From contig NZ_JAFZKX010000028.1 of assembly GCF_017551775.1 (NCBI RefSeq), positions 1 to 46,776 on the forward strand: DNA of 46,776 nt. The letters run 5' to 3'. Below, one piece after another: positions 24,279-32,717 of the stretch; the first letter of the stretch is position 1; every line of letters starts with the position of its first letter. The stretch is from Fibrobacter sp. (GTDB taxonomy: Bacteria; Fibrobacterota; Fibrobacteria; Fibrobacterales; Fibrobacteraceae). Position numbers and translations under genes: made by a program. A model generated the notes under the pieces. It worked only from the letters and a program-made list of their open reading frames with translations, was not told the origin of the DNA and made no database searches.

Positions 24279-26057
24279 TTATACTTCGTGGCTGCCGTCG
24301 ATGATCCACCTGCAGAGTTCGACGATTCCGTCGTAGTCGGGCAGGTTGCGGATGAAGTTCTGCGACTTGCAGCGTTCGATAAAGTTGCTCCAGGCGCTTT
24401 CGTTTTTCGCCTCGAGACCGAGGTGTTCTTCGATGGCGCCCTTGGTCCACACCCATATTCCCTGCTGGCGCAGTTTCATGTGTATGTTCCTGATGGGGCG
24501 TTCCGCTTCGGGCATGGCGGCCATCATGGCGTAAGCCTTCGCCGCGGAAATGTTGCTGTGCTTGTTCACGGGGCGCCCGTTCACGAGTCGCATGTGGTTG
24601 CGGAACGCGAGTTCACGGAACAGGTTGGTGCAGAACTTGATGTCGGGATCATTCGCCTCGAGGAATCCGTCGCGGGTGGCGGTGGTGAAGGCGTAGTCCA
24701 GGTCGACGATGGAGCGTACGGGCATGTCCATCGCCGATAGCACCTGCATGCTCTTGCGGGTGTTGCTCACGCCTCCCTGGCGCACGAGCGCACACTTGAT
24801 GAGGGCGAAACTCTGTCCGGTCAGTCGTTCGAAGAGGGCCGGCAATACACGCCATTCCGTCTTGCCTTCGGTCAGAAGCACGTAGTCGGCGAAAAGCAGT
24901 TCGTTGCTGTTCGACAGGCTGAAGAGCATCTGCAGCTGGCTGGGCGCATCCTGAATCACCTGGTGCACGGCATCTTCCATTCGCTTGCGCATGTAGGTGC
25001 CGCGTTCCTTGTTCTTGCGGATCAGGAGCGATGTACTCACGTCTTCGCTCGTGACCATCTGTGCGGAATGCGTCGCGAAAATCACCTGGTAGCCCTCGTT
25101 CGAGAGGTTCTTGAGGGCGACGCGCACGAGTTCCACGGCCTGCGGGTGCAGGAACAGTTCCGGAGAATCGATGAGCAGCATGGTGCGGCTCAGGTAATGG
25201 TTGTTGTGGTGCTTCTTGACTTCGGAGAGGTAGCGGACGAGCGCCATCTGGATGGCGCGCTGGCTTCCTGCGCCCATGCGGTCGATATCGCGTTCGAAAC
25301 CGTCGTCTTCGTCAATCACCTTGAGGGTCGCCTTCTTCAGGAAGGTTTCCAGCGTCGGGATGGGAATGTTCAGCTCGACTCGCACGCTCGGGAACAGAGG
25401 CTTGAGCTTTTCGTTCACGTCGTGGTCGAAACTCTGGATTTCGGCGGCCTGGTTTTCGCTGCCGGGGCTGAGCATGTCGCTGAACTTGCTCAGGATGTCG
25501 CAGAATTCATTGCCGAAGCGCCTTTCGAGCGGCTTGAAAATTTCGTGCAGGAGTTTGGTGAGCGATTCGTTGCCTTCGAAGTCCCAGATGGCGATAGGGG
25601 CGGGGAACATGCGGCTGAATGCGCAACGGAACACGTCGTCGGTCCGGATCCATTCCTTGCGCTTGTCCGTCCGGCGGTTTGGCGGGACGAACGCCCAGAT
25701 TTCCACATTCTCGGGAATTTCGCCGGGGACGCGCTGGATTTTCTTGATGCGTATCATGTCGCCGTTCAGGAAAGGCCTGATGGCGGTCGCCTTCTCTTCG
25801 CCCAGTCGGTTCAGTACGTTCTCGGTAATGCCCTCGAAAATGCCTTCGACTTCGACGGGGTTGTTCGGGTCGTCAAAAAAGGAAATGTCCAGCGAAAAAC
25901 GCGAAAGGAGCCACCGTATGCCCATCAGGATGTTCGTCTTTCCCGCATTGTTGTAGCCGATGAGCGCAGTGAAACCGCTCAGCGGGAAAGTTTGTCGCTG
26001 AATGGAACGGAGGTTAGAAATCGTAATTTCTGAAAGTCTGAGTGCTTGGGGCTGCAT
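24279..26057 (-). CDS. OLD-family ATPase/endonuclease
   Basis: This 592-residue protein has an ABC-type ATPase N-half with Walker A GYNNAGKT (34-41), signature-like MGAGSQRAIQ, Walker B LLIDSPE (Ser-Pro in place of Glu-Pro as in many OLD proteins) and the FATHS H-loop. The C-half is TOPRIM-like, with LLTEGKTEWRVLPAL and the acidic pair IVDLDYAF. This is the OLD (overcoming lysogenization defect) nuclease architecture. Some OLD proteins act in phage defence (for example GajA of Gabija) or repair. No UvrD-like partner is adjacent, so it is the stand-alone type. TATATT lies 6 nt before the ATG without a Shine-Dalgarno sequence. Confidence 0.88.
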   Translation of the reverse strand: MQPQALRLSEITISNLRSIQRQTFPLSGFTALIGYNNAGKTNILMGIRWLLSRFSLDISFFDDPNNPVEVEGIFEGITENVLNRLGEEKATAIRPFLNGDMIRIKKIQRVPGEIPENVEIWAFVPPNRRTDKRKEWIRTDDVFRCAFSRMFPAPIAIWDFEGNESLTKLLHEIFKPLERRFGNEFCDILSKFSDMLSPGSENQAAEIQSFDHDVNEKLKPLFPSVRVELNIPIPTLETFLKKATLKVIDEDDGFERDIDRMGAGSQRAIQMALVRYLSEVKKHHNNHYLSRTMLLIDSPELFLHPQAVELVRVALKNLSNEGYQVIFATHSAQMVTSEDVSTSLLIRKNKERGTYMRKRMEDAVHQVIQDAPSQLQMLFSLSNSNELLFADYVLLTEGKTEWRVLPALFERLTGQSFALIKCALVRQGGVSNTRKSMQVLSAMDMPVRSIVDLDYAFTTATRDGFLEANDPDIKFCTNLFRELAFRNHMRLVNGRPVNKHSNISAAKAYAMMAAMPEAERPIRNIHMKLRQQGIWVWTKGAIEEHLGLEAKNESAWSNFIERCKSQNFIRNLPDYDGIVELCRWIIDGSHEV

Positions 26058-26063
26058 GACTTC

Positions 26064-26069
26064 AATATA
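26064..26069 (-). promoter_or_regulatory. -10-like box 6 nt before the OLD gene
   Basis: TATATT on the minus strand, 6 nt from the ATG at 26057. It is part of the leaderless pattern. The -35 is weak. Confidence 0.45.
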
Positions 26070-26136
26070 TATCTTGATTTTGCGGAAAGTTGCGATTTTT
26101 TTTATGAAAATCGGCTTTTTTTTGCTTGTCAAGCGC

Positions 26137-27171
26137 CTAGTCGAAGTTCAGGCTGCGCCTGTAGGGAACGAAGCCCGCGTCGCGGATGAACTTTTCGGCT
26201 TCTTCGATGGAGGTGAGCCCCTGACTCTGCAGCACGTTCTCCTCGATGACGATGCTGTTGATGTCGTCGGCGCCGCAATGCAGCCCGAGTTCCCCGAGGG
26301 ATTTGCCCATGCCGAGGAGCGAAACTTCGATGTGCGGGATGTTGTCGAGGAATATGCGGCTAAGGGCGAGGAGTTTGAGGTATTCGTCCCCGCGCACGTG
26401 CCGGATGGGGAACTTGTCGGTCTGCGGCTGGAAGGTCCATACCACGAAACTCTTGAAGCCCTGCGCTATATCCTGCGTTTCGCGCACGTAGTTCAGGTGT
26501 TCTACTATTTCTTCGGGCGTCTCGACGCTGCCGAACACGATGTTCGCGCTACCCGGAAGGCCCTTCTTGTGGCAGGCGGCGAGCGTGTCGCACCACTGCC
26601 TTGCGGAAAGTTTTTTGGGGCTGAGTATCTGGCGCATGCGGTCGCTGAGAATTTCGGCTCCCGCGCCCGGGACGGAAGAGAGCCCGGCGTCTTTCAGGAT
26701 GTCCAGCAGTTCGTCGAGGCCGATGCGGTTGGTTTCCGCGATGCGCACGAGTTCTACCGGCGAAAAACCGCGTACCTTCATGCCGAGCTCGCGGGTGAGC
26801 ATCTTGAGCACGTCGGTGTAGTAGCTAAGCGGGATGTCCCTGTTCACGCCGCCCTGCAAAAAGATGTGATCTGCGCCCTTCTCCTTAGCCTCGAGGGTCT
26901 TTTGCCTGATTTCGTCGAGGGAGAGCACGAAGGCCTCGGGGCTGCGCGCGGGCCTGCAGAAACTGCAGAAACTGCACGTGACTTCGCAGACGTTCGTGTA
27001 GTTCACGATGCGGAATGCCGTGTAGCCTACCTTGTTTTCGGGATGCATGCGCCTGCGTATAGCATCTCCCGCTTCCACCACGTCAGTCCACGGGGCGTTT
27101 TTCAATATGTCGAGCGCTTCCGCCGGGGAAAGGCGGGTGCCGTCAATCGCTTTTTTTAGCAGCAGGTCCAT
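26137..27171 (-). CDS. mqnC: Radical SAM MqnC-like protein (futalosine menaquinone pathway)
   Basis: This 344-residue protein has the radical SAM cluster motif CEVTCSFC (Cys62, 66, 69) and belongs to the CofH/MqnC/MqnE group. The C-terminal segment GADDINSIVIEENV...IRDAGFVPYRR fits MqnC (cyclic dehypoxanthinyl futalosine synthase) better than MqnE. MqnE or another CofH-like enzyme is the alternative. The reaction converts dehypoxanthine futalosine to its cyclic form in menaquinone synthesis. It follows the small membrane-protein gene by 25 bp in the GH57-hpt cluster. Confidence 0.82.
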   Translation of the reverse strand: MDLLLKKAIDGTRLSPAEALDILKNAPWTDVVEAGDAIRRRMHPENKVGYTAFRIVNYTNVCEVTCSFCSFCRPARSPEAFVLSLDEIRQKTLEAKEKGADHIFLQGGVNRDIPLSYYTDVLKMLTRELGMKVRGFSPVELVRIAETNRIGLDELLDILKDAGLSSVPGAGAEILSDRMRQILSPKKLSARQWCDTLAACHKKGLPGSANIVFGSVETPEEIVEHLNYVRETQDIAQGFKSFVVWTFQPQTDKFPIRHVRGDEYLKLLALSRIFLDNIPHIEVSLLGMGKSLGELGLHCGADDINSIVIEENVLQSQGLTSIEEAEKFIRDAGFVPYRRSLNFD

Positions 27172-27196
27172 CGCTCGGAGGTTCAAATCCTATATG

Positions 27197-27685
27197 CTAT
27201 TTTTCCACGTCGCTGGTGTCGAGGACCGGAATGTTCTTGTCTTCTTGGCAGAGATTCTCTTCGCGGATCTTGAAGGTGAAGTCGACCAGGTTGTTCTCGA
27301 ACATCTTCTGGTAGGGCTTCTTGGCCTGTACGCTCTGGAGGGCGCAGGTGCAGTAGTTGATGCGCTGTATGAGCCTCGTGTCGTCGGAGGGGATTCCCTT
27401 CGCGAAGACGCATTCGTGCATGATGGCGTATTCCATCGGGCGGTCGTAGCGGCCCTTGCATTTGTTCTTGAGGTCGGGCTGCGCGGCCACCTTCTCGATG
27501 ATTCCCTGAGAGGGAACGTCGTTTATGACCTTGCAGGTGATGAACCCGCAAATGAAGAACAGGAGGCATACGGCGGCGTTGATAAGGAAGCGCTTGCCGC
27601 GGCTTATCTTGTTGTAGCTGCGTTCGACTGCTTCGAACGCTTGGGTGGCATGTAGCCGGACGTCATCAAAATCGTTTTTAGCCAT
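27197..27685 (-). CDS. Single-pass membrane protein, unknown
   Basis: This 162-residue protein overlaps the hpt stop by 8 bp (ATGGCTAA). Residues 1-32 are polar and probably cytosolic. One membrane helix spans about 33-52 (FLINAAVCLLFFICGFITC). The outer part carries several cysteines (C-x-G-R near 80, HEC, CTC) that could form disulfides. No family is recognised. The overlap indicates co-transcription with hpt. Confidence 0.75.
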   Translation of the reverse strand: MAKNDFDDVRLHATQAFEAVERSYNKISRGKRFLINAAVCLLFFICGFITCKVINDVPSQGIIEKVAAQPDLKNKCKGRYDRPMEYAIMHECVFAKGIPSDDTRLIQRINYCTCALQSVQAKKPYQKMFENNLVDFTFKIREENLCQEDKNIPVLDTSDVEK

Positions 27686-28205
27686 AGTCTTCTTCCAGTG
27701 TCCAGATTTCGGGGTATGTACGGTAGTTTTCGGCGTAGTCGAGCCCGTAGCCAACTACAAACTTGTTTTCGATGCTGAACCCGACAAAGTCGGCGTTGAA
27801 TTCGACGGTGCGGCGCGCGCTCTTGTCGAGGAGCACGCAGGTCCGGATTTCGGAGGGCCCGCACGCCTTGAGCGTCTCGCGGACCTTCGAAAGCGTGATG
27901 CCCGTGTCGAGGATGTCGTCGACGAGCAGGATCTTTTTGCCCTTGATGTCGAGCTTTTCGAGGCCGGATATCTGCAGCTGCCCGCTGGACTGCGTCGAGT
28001 TCCCGTAACTGGAGGCGCGTATGAAGCTCACCTGCAGTTCTGGGGAGGCGATACGGCGACACAGGTCGGCTGCGAATATGAAACTGCCCGAAAGCAGAGG
28101 GACGACGACGTCGAAACCGCAGGGCTTGATTTCTGCGGCGAGGGAGTCCAGGCGCTCTTCGATCTCCTTCGCGGAGATGAGCGGTTTGCTGGACATCTTA
28201 TACAT
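27678..28205 (-). CDS. hpt: Hypoxanthine phosphoribosyltransferase
   Basis: This 175-residue type I phosphoribosyltransferase has PRPP-binding motif ILLVDDILDTGITLS and the loop FIRASSYGNST. It converts hypoxanthine or guanine plus PRPP to IMP or GMP in purine salvage. The start at 28205 is preferred because GAGGTGG lies just before it inside the end of the GH57 gene, giving an 8-bp overlap. An internal ATG at 28196 is possible. The neighbouring MqnC belongs to a pathway whose earlier step releases hypoxanthine, so salvage here is metabolically sensible, though this is inference. Confidence 0.9.
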   Translation of the reverse strand: MYKMSSKPLISAKEIEERLDSLAAEIKPCGFDVVVPLLSGSFIFAADLCRRIASPELQVSFIRASSYGNSTQSSGQLQISGLEKLDIKGKKILLVDDILDTGITLSKVRETLKACGPSEIRTCVLLDKSARRTVEFNADFVGFSIENKFVVGYGLDYAENYRTYPEIWTLEEDYG

Positions 28206-30621
28206 TGTCCACCTCGAAGTTGAGCCAGCCGAGCATGGGCTTGAGCGCCGCAAGCTTGCCGTTCGGGTCTTCCTTGAACTGCGTGTAGATGCGGAACACC
28301 TTGTTCTCGAGACTCGTCTTGTCGATACCCAGGTGGAGCCAGTCGGCCACCGTGATGAGGTCGGTGATGTACTTGACGGTCGATTCGTCGATCTTTGCGT
28401 ACACGTCGTCGATGAGCTTGCTCAGCTTGGCGTGGAACATGCGTCCCGTGCCTCCGAAACTCGGGTTTGTGTCGAGCGCGTTCGCCTCGTCCATCAGGTC
28501 CTTGATTTCATCCACGAGCTTTGAATCGGGGCCTTCGAGCAGCTTGAGCGCTTTGTTGTGGATGCGCGCATTGAGCTCGAGCGAGAGGATCTTTCTCATG
28601 GTGTCGGGCAGCGTATGGTCGGGGTCGGCGAGGCTGTCGATGGAAATGCCGTGGTTCAGTGCGAAGTGCGAGTACGATTCCGTGAGCTTCGTGAGGTGCT
28701 TCTGCGTGCAGAGCTTGTTGATGCACTGCAGGGAATCGCTCATGAGGTCGCGCATGCGCACCACGTAGGCGGTGGGGAACAGGCGGCGCAGTTCCTGCGT
28801 ACTCATGTTCGGGTTTTCGACGAACTTGAGGCCGTTCTGTTCGACGGATCCCATGGCGACCACGATGTTCACGCGGCCGAGCGGGTCGGTGATGACCAGG
28901 TTCGTCGTTTCGCGGGATTCCGCGATGAGCTTGTCTTCGTACGTGACGCGCACGAGGGTCTGGCGACGACGGCTCGAAATCTTTTCCGCCTTCATGCGGG
29001 AATCCTTGTCGTCGTAGTTCTCTTCGAGCTCCAGGTGGAAAATCGCGGCGCGTTCTGCCATTTCCTTGAGGATCACGGGAACGTCGTCTTCGGCATAGCG
29101 GGTGAAGACTTCGGCTCCGTTCCATTTGTGCTCGTTGCTTGTGGCGCGGGCGAGGATGCTCAGCATTTCGCTCTTGATGTTGTGCCCGAAGGGGAGGAAA
29201 GGCTCCATGAGTTCGATGGCGCGCAGCGCGTAGCGCATGTTCTGCACGGGCTCGAGGCCTTCGATGTCGTTGAAGAACCAGCCGCAGCTCGTGTAGCTGA
29301 ACAGGCAGAACTTCTGGATTTCGAGGAGGCGGAGGGCCTTGGCGCGTTCCTTGGCGTCGTCGGGGTGCAACAGCACCATCTGCAAAAAGTGGTCGGTGCG
29401 GGCTTGCTGTTCGGGGGCAACGAGCGTCTCGACATATGCGTCACGCACGTCCCACGGGTCCATGGTCGTAAGCCTTTCGATTTCGCGGGCGTAAACATCG
29501 TCGGCGAGGGCCTTGAGGTGGTCGAATGCCTCGCGCAGGGGGCCGCGCCATTTCTGGTTCCAGTCGGGCCCGCCGCCGGTGGAGCATCCGCAGTCGCGGT
29601 ACCAGCGGCCCACTCCGTGGGCGCAGCTCCAGGCGCAACCTTCGCCGTGGAAGTTCTTGAGCATCACTTCGTGCTCGGGCGGGAACTTTTCGAGGAACCA
29701 GCCGTAGTTGACCGGAACCATGTTGTGTTCGGGAGCGTAGCGGTTGTAGAGCCAGGCGGCGCACATGTCGCCGAAGGGTTCGTGGTGGCCGTAGCTTTCA
29801 CCGTCGGTGCCGATGCTTACCAGCTGGGGTTCCTTGCGGTTTGCGTCCCAGGCGTCGGCGATGCGTCGGCCGAACGTTCCCGCGTCGCGCAGGAGGTGCT
29901 CGAAGCCTACGGCCGAAGAGAGCCACGGGTTGTAGAAGAATACGTCGAGGTAGCCGTCACAGACGAGCTTGCCGTCCTTGTCGCGCGGGTAAACGCGGTA
30001 GGGGCGCGTCGTGTCGATGTCGGTGTTGGAACACCCGGTCCATTCCTCGGTTCCGAACTTGCGGAAACTGTCGGCCTGCGTGGGCGAGAGGATGGTGTAC
30101 TTGATTCCCGCCTTGATGAGTTCCACGACGGTCTCGAGGTTGATTGCCGTTTCGGCAAGCCACATCGCCTCGGGCATGCGTCCAAAGTGGAATTTGAAGT
30201 CTTCGATGCCCCAGCGGATTTGCGTGCGCTTGTCGCGTTTGCTCGCGAGCGGCATGATGATGTGGTTGTAGACCTGCGCAATCGCGTTGCCGTGCCCGAG
30301 CCTCTCGATGCTCTTCTTGTCGGCTTCCTGGATGCGCCTGTACGTATCGGGCGTGTTCGTGCGGATCCAACCCATGAGCGTGGGGCCCATGTTGAAACTC
30401 ATGTATTCGTAGTTGTTAACGATATCTACGATGTGTCCATGCGGACTCAGGATGCGGCTTGCGGAATTGGGACTATAGCACTGGCTGGCGATTCGGTCGT
30501 TCCAGTCGTGGTTGGGGCGTGCGCTGGGCTGGTTCTCGATGACGCCAGTCCAGGGATTTTCGCGTGGCGGCTGGTAAAAATGGCCGTGGATGGTAAAATA
30601 GAGGGGGTGCTTTTCGCTCAT
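28198..30621 (-). CDS. GH57 family alpha-glucanase-like protein (DUF3536 type)
   Basis: This 807-residue cytosolic protein has the GH57 opening HGHFYQPPRENPW and the segment RMPEAMWLAETAI, followed by a long C-terminal region of the DUF3536 type. GH57 enzymes act on alpha-glucans (amylase, 4-alpha-glucanotransferase, branching). No signal peptide is present, so intracellular glycogen handling is likely. The start at 30621 is chosen because family homology starts at once and TATATT lies 7 nt upstream. It heads a tight cluster with hpt, a membrane protein and mqnC. Confidence 0.88.
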   Translation of the reverse strand: MSEKHPLYFTIHGHFYQPPRENPWTGVIENQPSARPNHDWNDRIASQCYSPNSASRILSPHGHIVDIVNNYEYMSFNMGPTLMGWIRTNTPDTYRRIQEADKKSIERLGHGNAIAQVYNHIIMPLASKRDKRTQIRWGIEDFKFHFGRMPEAMWLAETAINLETVVELIKAGIKYTILSPTQADSFRKFGTEEWTGCSNTDIDTTRPYRVYPRDKDGKLVCDGYLDVFFYNPWLSSAVGFEHLLRDAGTFGRRIADAWDANRKEPQLVSIGTDGESYGHHEPFGDMCAAWLYNRYAPEHNMVPVNYGWFLEKFPPEHEVMLKNFHGEGCAWSCAHGVGRWYRDCGCSTGGGPDWNQKWRGPLREAFDHLKALADDVYAREIERLTTMDPWDVRDAYVETLVAPEQQARTDHFLQMVLLHPDDAKERAKALRLLEIQKFCLFSYTSCGWFFNDIEGLEPVQNMRYALRAIELMEPFLPFGHNIKSEMLSILARATSNEHKWNGAEVFTRYAEDDVPVILKEMAERAAIFHLELEENYDDKDSRMKAEKISSRRRQTLVRVTYEDKLIAESRETTNLVITDPLGRVNIVVAMGSVEQNGLKFVENPNMSTQELRRLFPTAYVVRMRDLMSDSLQCINKLCTQKHLTKLTESYSHFALNHGISIDSLADPDHTLPDTMRKILSLELNARIHNKALKLLEGPDSKLVDEIKDLMDEANALDTNPSFGGTGRMFHAKLSKLIDDVYAKIDESTVKYITDLITVADWLHLGIDKTSLENKVFRIYTQFKEDPNGKLAALKPMLGWLNFEVDNV

Positions 30622-30628
30622 GTTTGAC

Positions 30629-30634
30629 AATATA
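30629..30634 (-). promoter_or_regulatory. -10-like box 7 nt before the GH57 gene
   Basis: TATATT on the minus strand with 7 nt to the ATG at 30621 and no Shine-Dalgarno sequence. Confidence 0.45.
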
Positions 30635-30663
30635 GAAAATGACGTAGAAAATGCATGGAAAAG

Positions 30664-30689
30664 TAAAACGCCCGTGCGTGAACGGGCGT
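30664..30689 (-). terminator. Terminator of the GH5 mannanase-like gene
   Basis: ACGCCCGT/ACGGGCGT (30668-30675 and 30682-30689) forms an 8-bp stem. On the minus strand TTTTACTTTT follows. Confidence 0.8.
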
Positions 30690-30723
30690 CAGTTGAATAA
30701 AGCTGCAATTTTTCGCAAAAAAG

Positions 30724-32598
30724 CTACTTGAGCATGACTGGCCTTGTGACCGTCGTTCCTGCGTATTTTGCGCAGACGATGTACTTGCCGGCCGGAATCT
30801 GCGCGAGGCTGAAGGCGTAGCTGCCCGGAGCGAGCGTGCCGCGGAAGAGTGTCGCGATGCGCTTGCCGTTCATGCCGAATACGTCGACCGATACGTCGCC
30901 CGCCTTGGCCGTAGTGAGCGAGACCGAGCTGCCGGTGACTTTGAACGAGTGGCTGGCCTTGATGCTTGCGGCTCCGTTCCCGATTTTGTGCGAATTCCCG
31001 TCGAACACGATCTTGATTTCGGGAATCATCTCTTCGGTGTTTTCGAACCCGCGGCTGAACGCGTCGTACTTGTCGCTGTTGAAGTCCCAAAGGACCTGGT
31101 CGCCTGCCTTGATGTTGTCGTAAAGGATGGTGCCGGTGTAGCCCGCGGTGTAGTTCGCGATGACCACGCTCAAGGTCTTGTTGCGGTCGGCATGGCTAGA
31201 AATGTCGAACGAGCAGGTTTCCGTCTTGCCTGCAGGCACGGTGCATTTCCCGTCGACTTCGGTCCAGGTCCACGCATCGGTCAATTTGAAGATTAAGTAC
31301 AAATTAGCAGCGTCTGTCCCGTTGTTCGTCGCTTCGAACGTGAACGTACTGGCCTTGCTCAGGTCCCATGTCTTCTGGTATTCGATTTGCGCGTTGTCGC
31401 CGCCGTAGGTCACCGACATCTTGCCGTCGCCGCCTTCCTGGCTAATCGTGACGTCCTTGATCTTGATGCTCGCTTCTTCTGTTGCGGCGAGCGCCTTCAT
31501 GGCGTCGAGCGCGGGGTCGATGGTGTAGGTGTAACCGCCGAACTGCGATTCGGTCTTGTCGCCGATATACTGCCAGGCGAGAGCGCCCGCATAGCCGCCG
31601 TCAAATGCCTTGCGGTAACATTCCTCGGTCGAAATCTGGGTCTTCGCCGCCATGCTTGTCACGTAGGTTTCGCCCTTCCAGCCGCTGGCCGGGAATTCAC
31701 CGATAATCATCGGCTTGGAATCGTAGCCGTAGGTGGTCGCCATCTGGGCCGCGGTATTTACGAACGGAGAAACGGCGTCATTCTGGTAGTAGGGATAATA
31801 GTGCGTCTGGAAAAAGTCGAGCGTGCCCTTCGCTTCGCCGCCGGCTTGGACGAGCGCCGCGTCGTTCCAGTACTTTTGATACTGGATGTTCACGCTGCCG
31901 GTAGAAACGAGAAGTTCCGGGTTTGTCGCGTGGATGGCTGCTGCCACCTTGTTGGTGAACTTCTGGATTTTCGCAAGCGCCATCTTCTTGGTGGTCCAGC
32001 CGCTGCATTCGCTCGTCATGCCTTCGGGTTCATTGAAAACTTCCCAGCTCATGAGCGCCTTGTGGTTGCCGATTGCCTTCACGACGGGATTCAGCACGTT
32101 GTCGATGAACGCCTTGGTGCCCTCGTCTTCGAAGAGCAATTCGTTCGCGGTGATGTCGAGCTTTTCGCTGTAAAGTCCCCACTGGTTCGGTTCCATCAGG
32201 TTGTGGCTGAAAAGGCACATCGAGACCATCACGCCGTATTCCTCGGCGATGTCCAGGGCCTTCTTCATGTTGGCGACGGTATTGGCCTTGGGGCCGGTCA
32301 CCAGGTGCGTCGTCTGGTCGATAGTCGGGCTCTGGCTCATGTTGTTGAAGAGCCACCAGCGGATAGCGTTGCCACCCGCGGCGCGCGTGCCTTCCACGGC
32401 CTTGCGCCAGGCGTTTTCGTTCAGCGGGGAATCGCCCACGTCGGAGTTGTAGTCGCTCCATGCGAGGTTCGTGCCCGAGAAGAAAATCTTCTTGCCGTTA
32501 TAGAGCAAATCGGTTCCGCTCACGGTGAGTCCCGGGGCGGCGAAAGCGCTTCCGCCGAGCAGTGCGGCGGCAAGCAGGGTCTTGAAACTATTTTTCAT
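30724..32598 (-). CDS. Secreted GH5 glycoside hydrolase, probable beta-mannanase
   Basis: This 624-residue protein has a signal peptide (1-20, AFA-APG), a GH5 catalytic domain (about 25-370) and a beta-sandwich module (about 380-520, with DAWTWTEVDGKC and SFDIS). A C-terminal sorting-type domain (about 550-624) ends GKYIVCAKYAG. The acid/base is Glu190 in WEVFNEPEG, and the nucleophile is Glu301 in MIIGEFPA. The catalytic sequence style and the adjacent GH26 gene suggest mannan or glucomannan hydrolysis. Endoglucanase activity is the alternative. GAGGATG gives a ribosome site. Two hairpins lie between it and the GH26 gene. Confidence 0.87.
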   Translation of the reverse strand: MKNSFKTLLAAALLGGSAFAAPGLTVSGTDLLYNGKKIFFSGTNLAWSDYNSDVGDSPLNENAWRKAVEGTRAAGGNAIRWWLFNNMSQSPTIDQTTHLVTGPKANTVANMKKALDIAEEYGVMVSMCLFSHNLMEPNQWGLYSEKLDITANELLFEDEGTKAFIDNVLNPVVKAIGNHKALMSWEVFNEPEGMTSECSGWTTKKMALAKIQKFTNKVAAAIHATNPELLVSTGSVNIQYQKYWNDAALVQAGGEAKGTLDFFQTHYYPYYQNDAVSPFVNTAAQMATTYGYDSKPMIIGEFPASGWKGETYVTSMAAKTQISTEECYRKAFDGGYAGALAWQYIGDKTESQFGGYTYTIDPALDAMKALAATEEASIKIKDVTISQEGGDGKMSVTYGGDNAQIEYQKTWDLSKASTFTFEATNNGTDAANLYLIFKLTDAWTWTEVDGKCTVPAGKTETCSFDISSHADRNKTLSVVIANYTAGYTGTILYDNIKAGDQVLWDFNSDKYDAFSRGFENTEEMIPEIKIVFDGNSHKIGNGAASIKASHSFKVTGSSVSLTTAKAGDVSVDVFGMNGKRIATLFRGTLAPGSYAFSLAQIPAGKYIVCAKYAGTTVTRPVMLK

Positions 32599-32636
32599 GA
32601 AACATCCTCATTCAGTTTCCATGAAAAATAAATAAA

Positions 32637-32665
32637 AAGGGCGAAAATAGGAGATTTTCGCCCTT
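32637..32665 (-). terminator. Terminator-like hairpin between GH26 and GH5 genes
   Basis: AAGGGCGAAAA/TTTTCGCCCTT is a perfect 11-bp stem with 7-nt loop, followed on the minus strand by a TTTTTATTTATTTTT-type tract. Confidence 0.85.
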
Positions 32666-32667
32666 CT

Positions 32668-32702
32668 GGTGTTGACACAAATCACGAGATTTGTCCACAC
32701 CC
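32668..32702 (-). other. Second hairpin after the GH26 stop
   Basis: GGTGT...GACA..AAATC pairs with GATTTGTC.ACACC with one bulge and one mismatch. It lies 16 nt beyond the GH26 stop. It has no T-run, so it may stabilise the 3' end rather than terminate. Confidence 0.5.
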
Positions 32703-32717
32703 TTTGGAGGAGTTGTT

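Noticed and set aside
24279-26057. Gabija defence system
   Set aside because: The ATPase resembles GajA-type OLD proteins, but no UvrD-like GajB gene is adjacent on either side.
27178-27195. GGTTCAAATCC, a tRNA T-arm look-alike
   Set aside because: The flanking bases do not form a T-stem, and no anticodon or acceptor arm is present. It lies just before the mqnC start.
28558-30627. 689-codon open frame on the plus strand
   Set aside because: It is antisense to the GH57 gene, which has clear family motifs. Its translation is Val/Ala/Glu-rich with no domain, typical of a shadow frame in G+C-biased codons.
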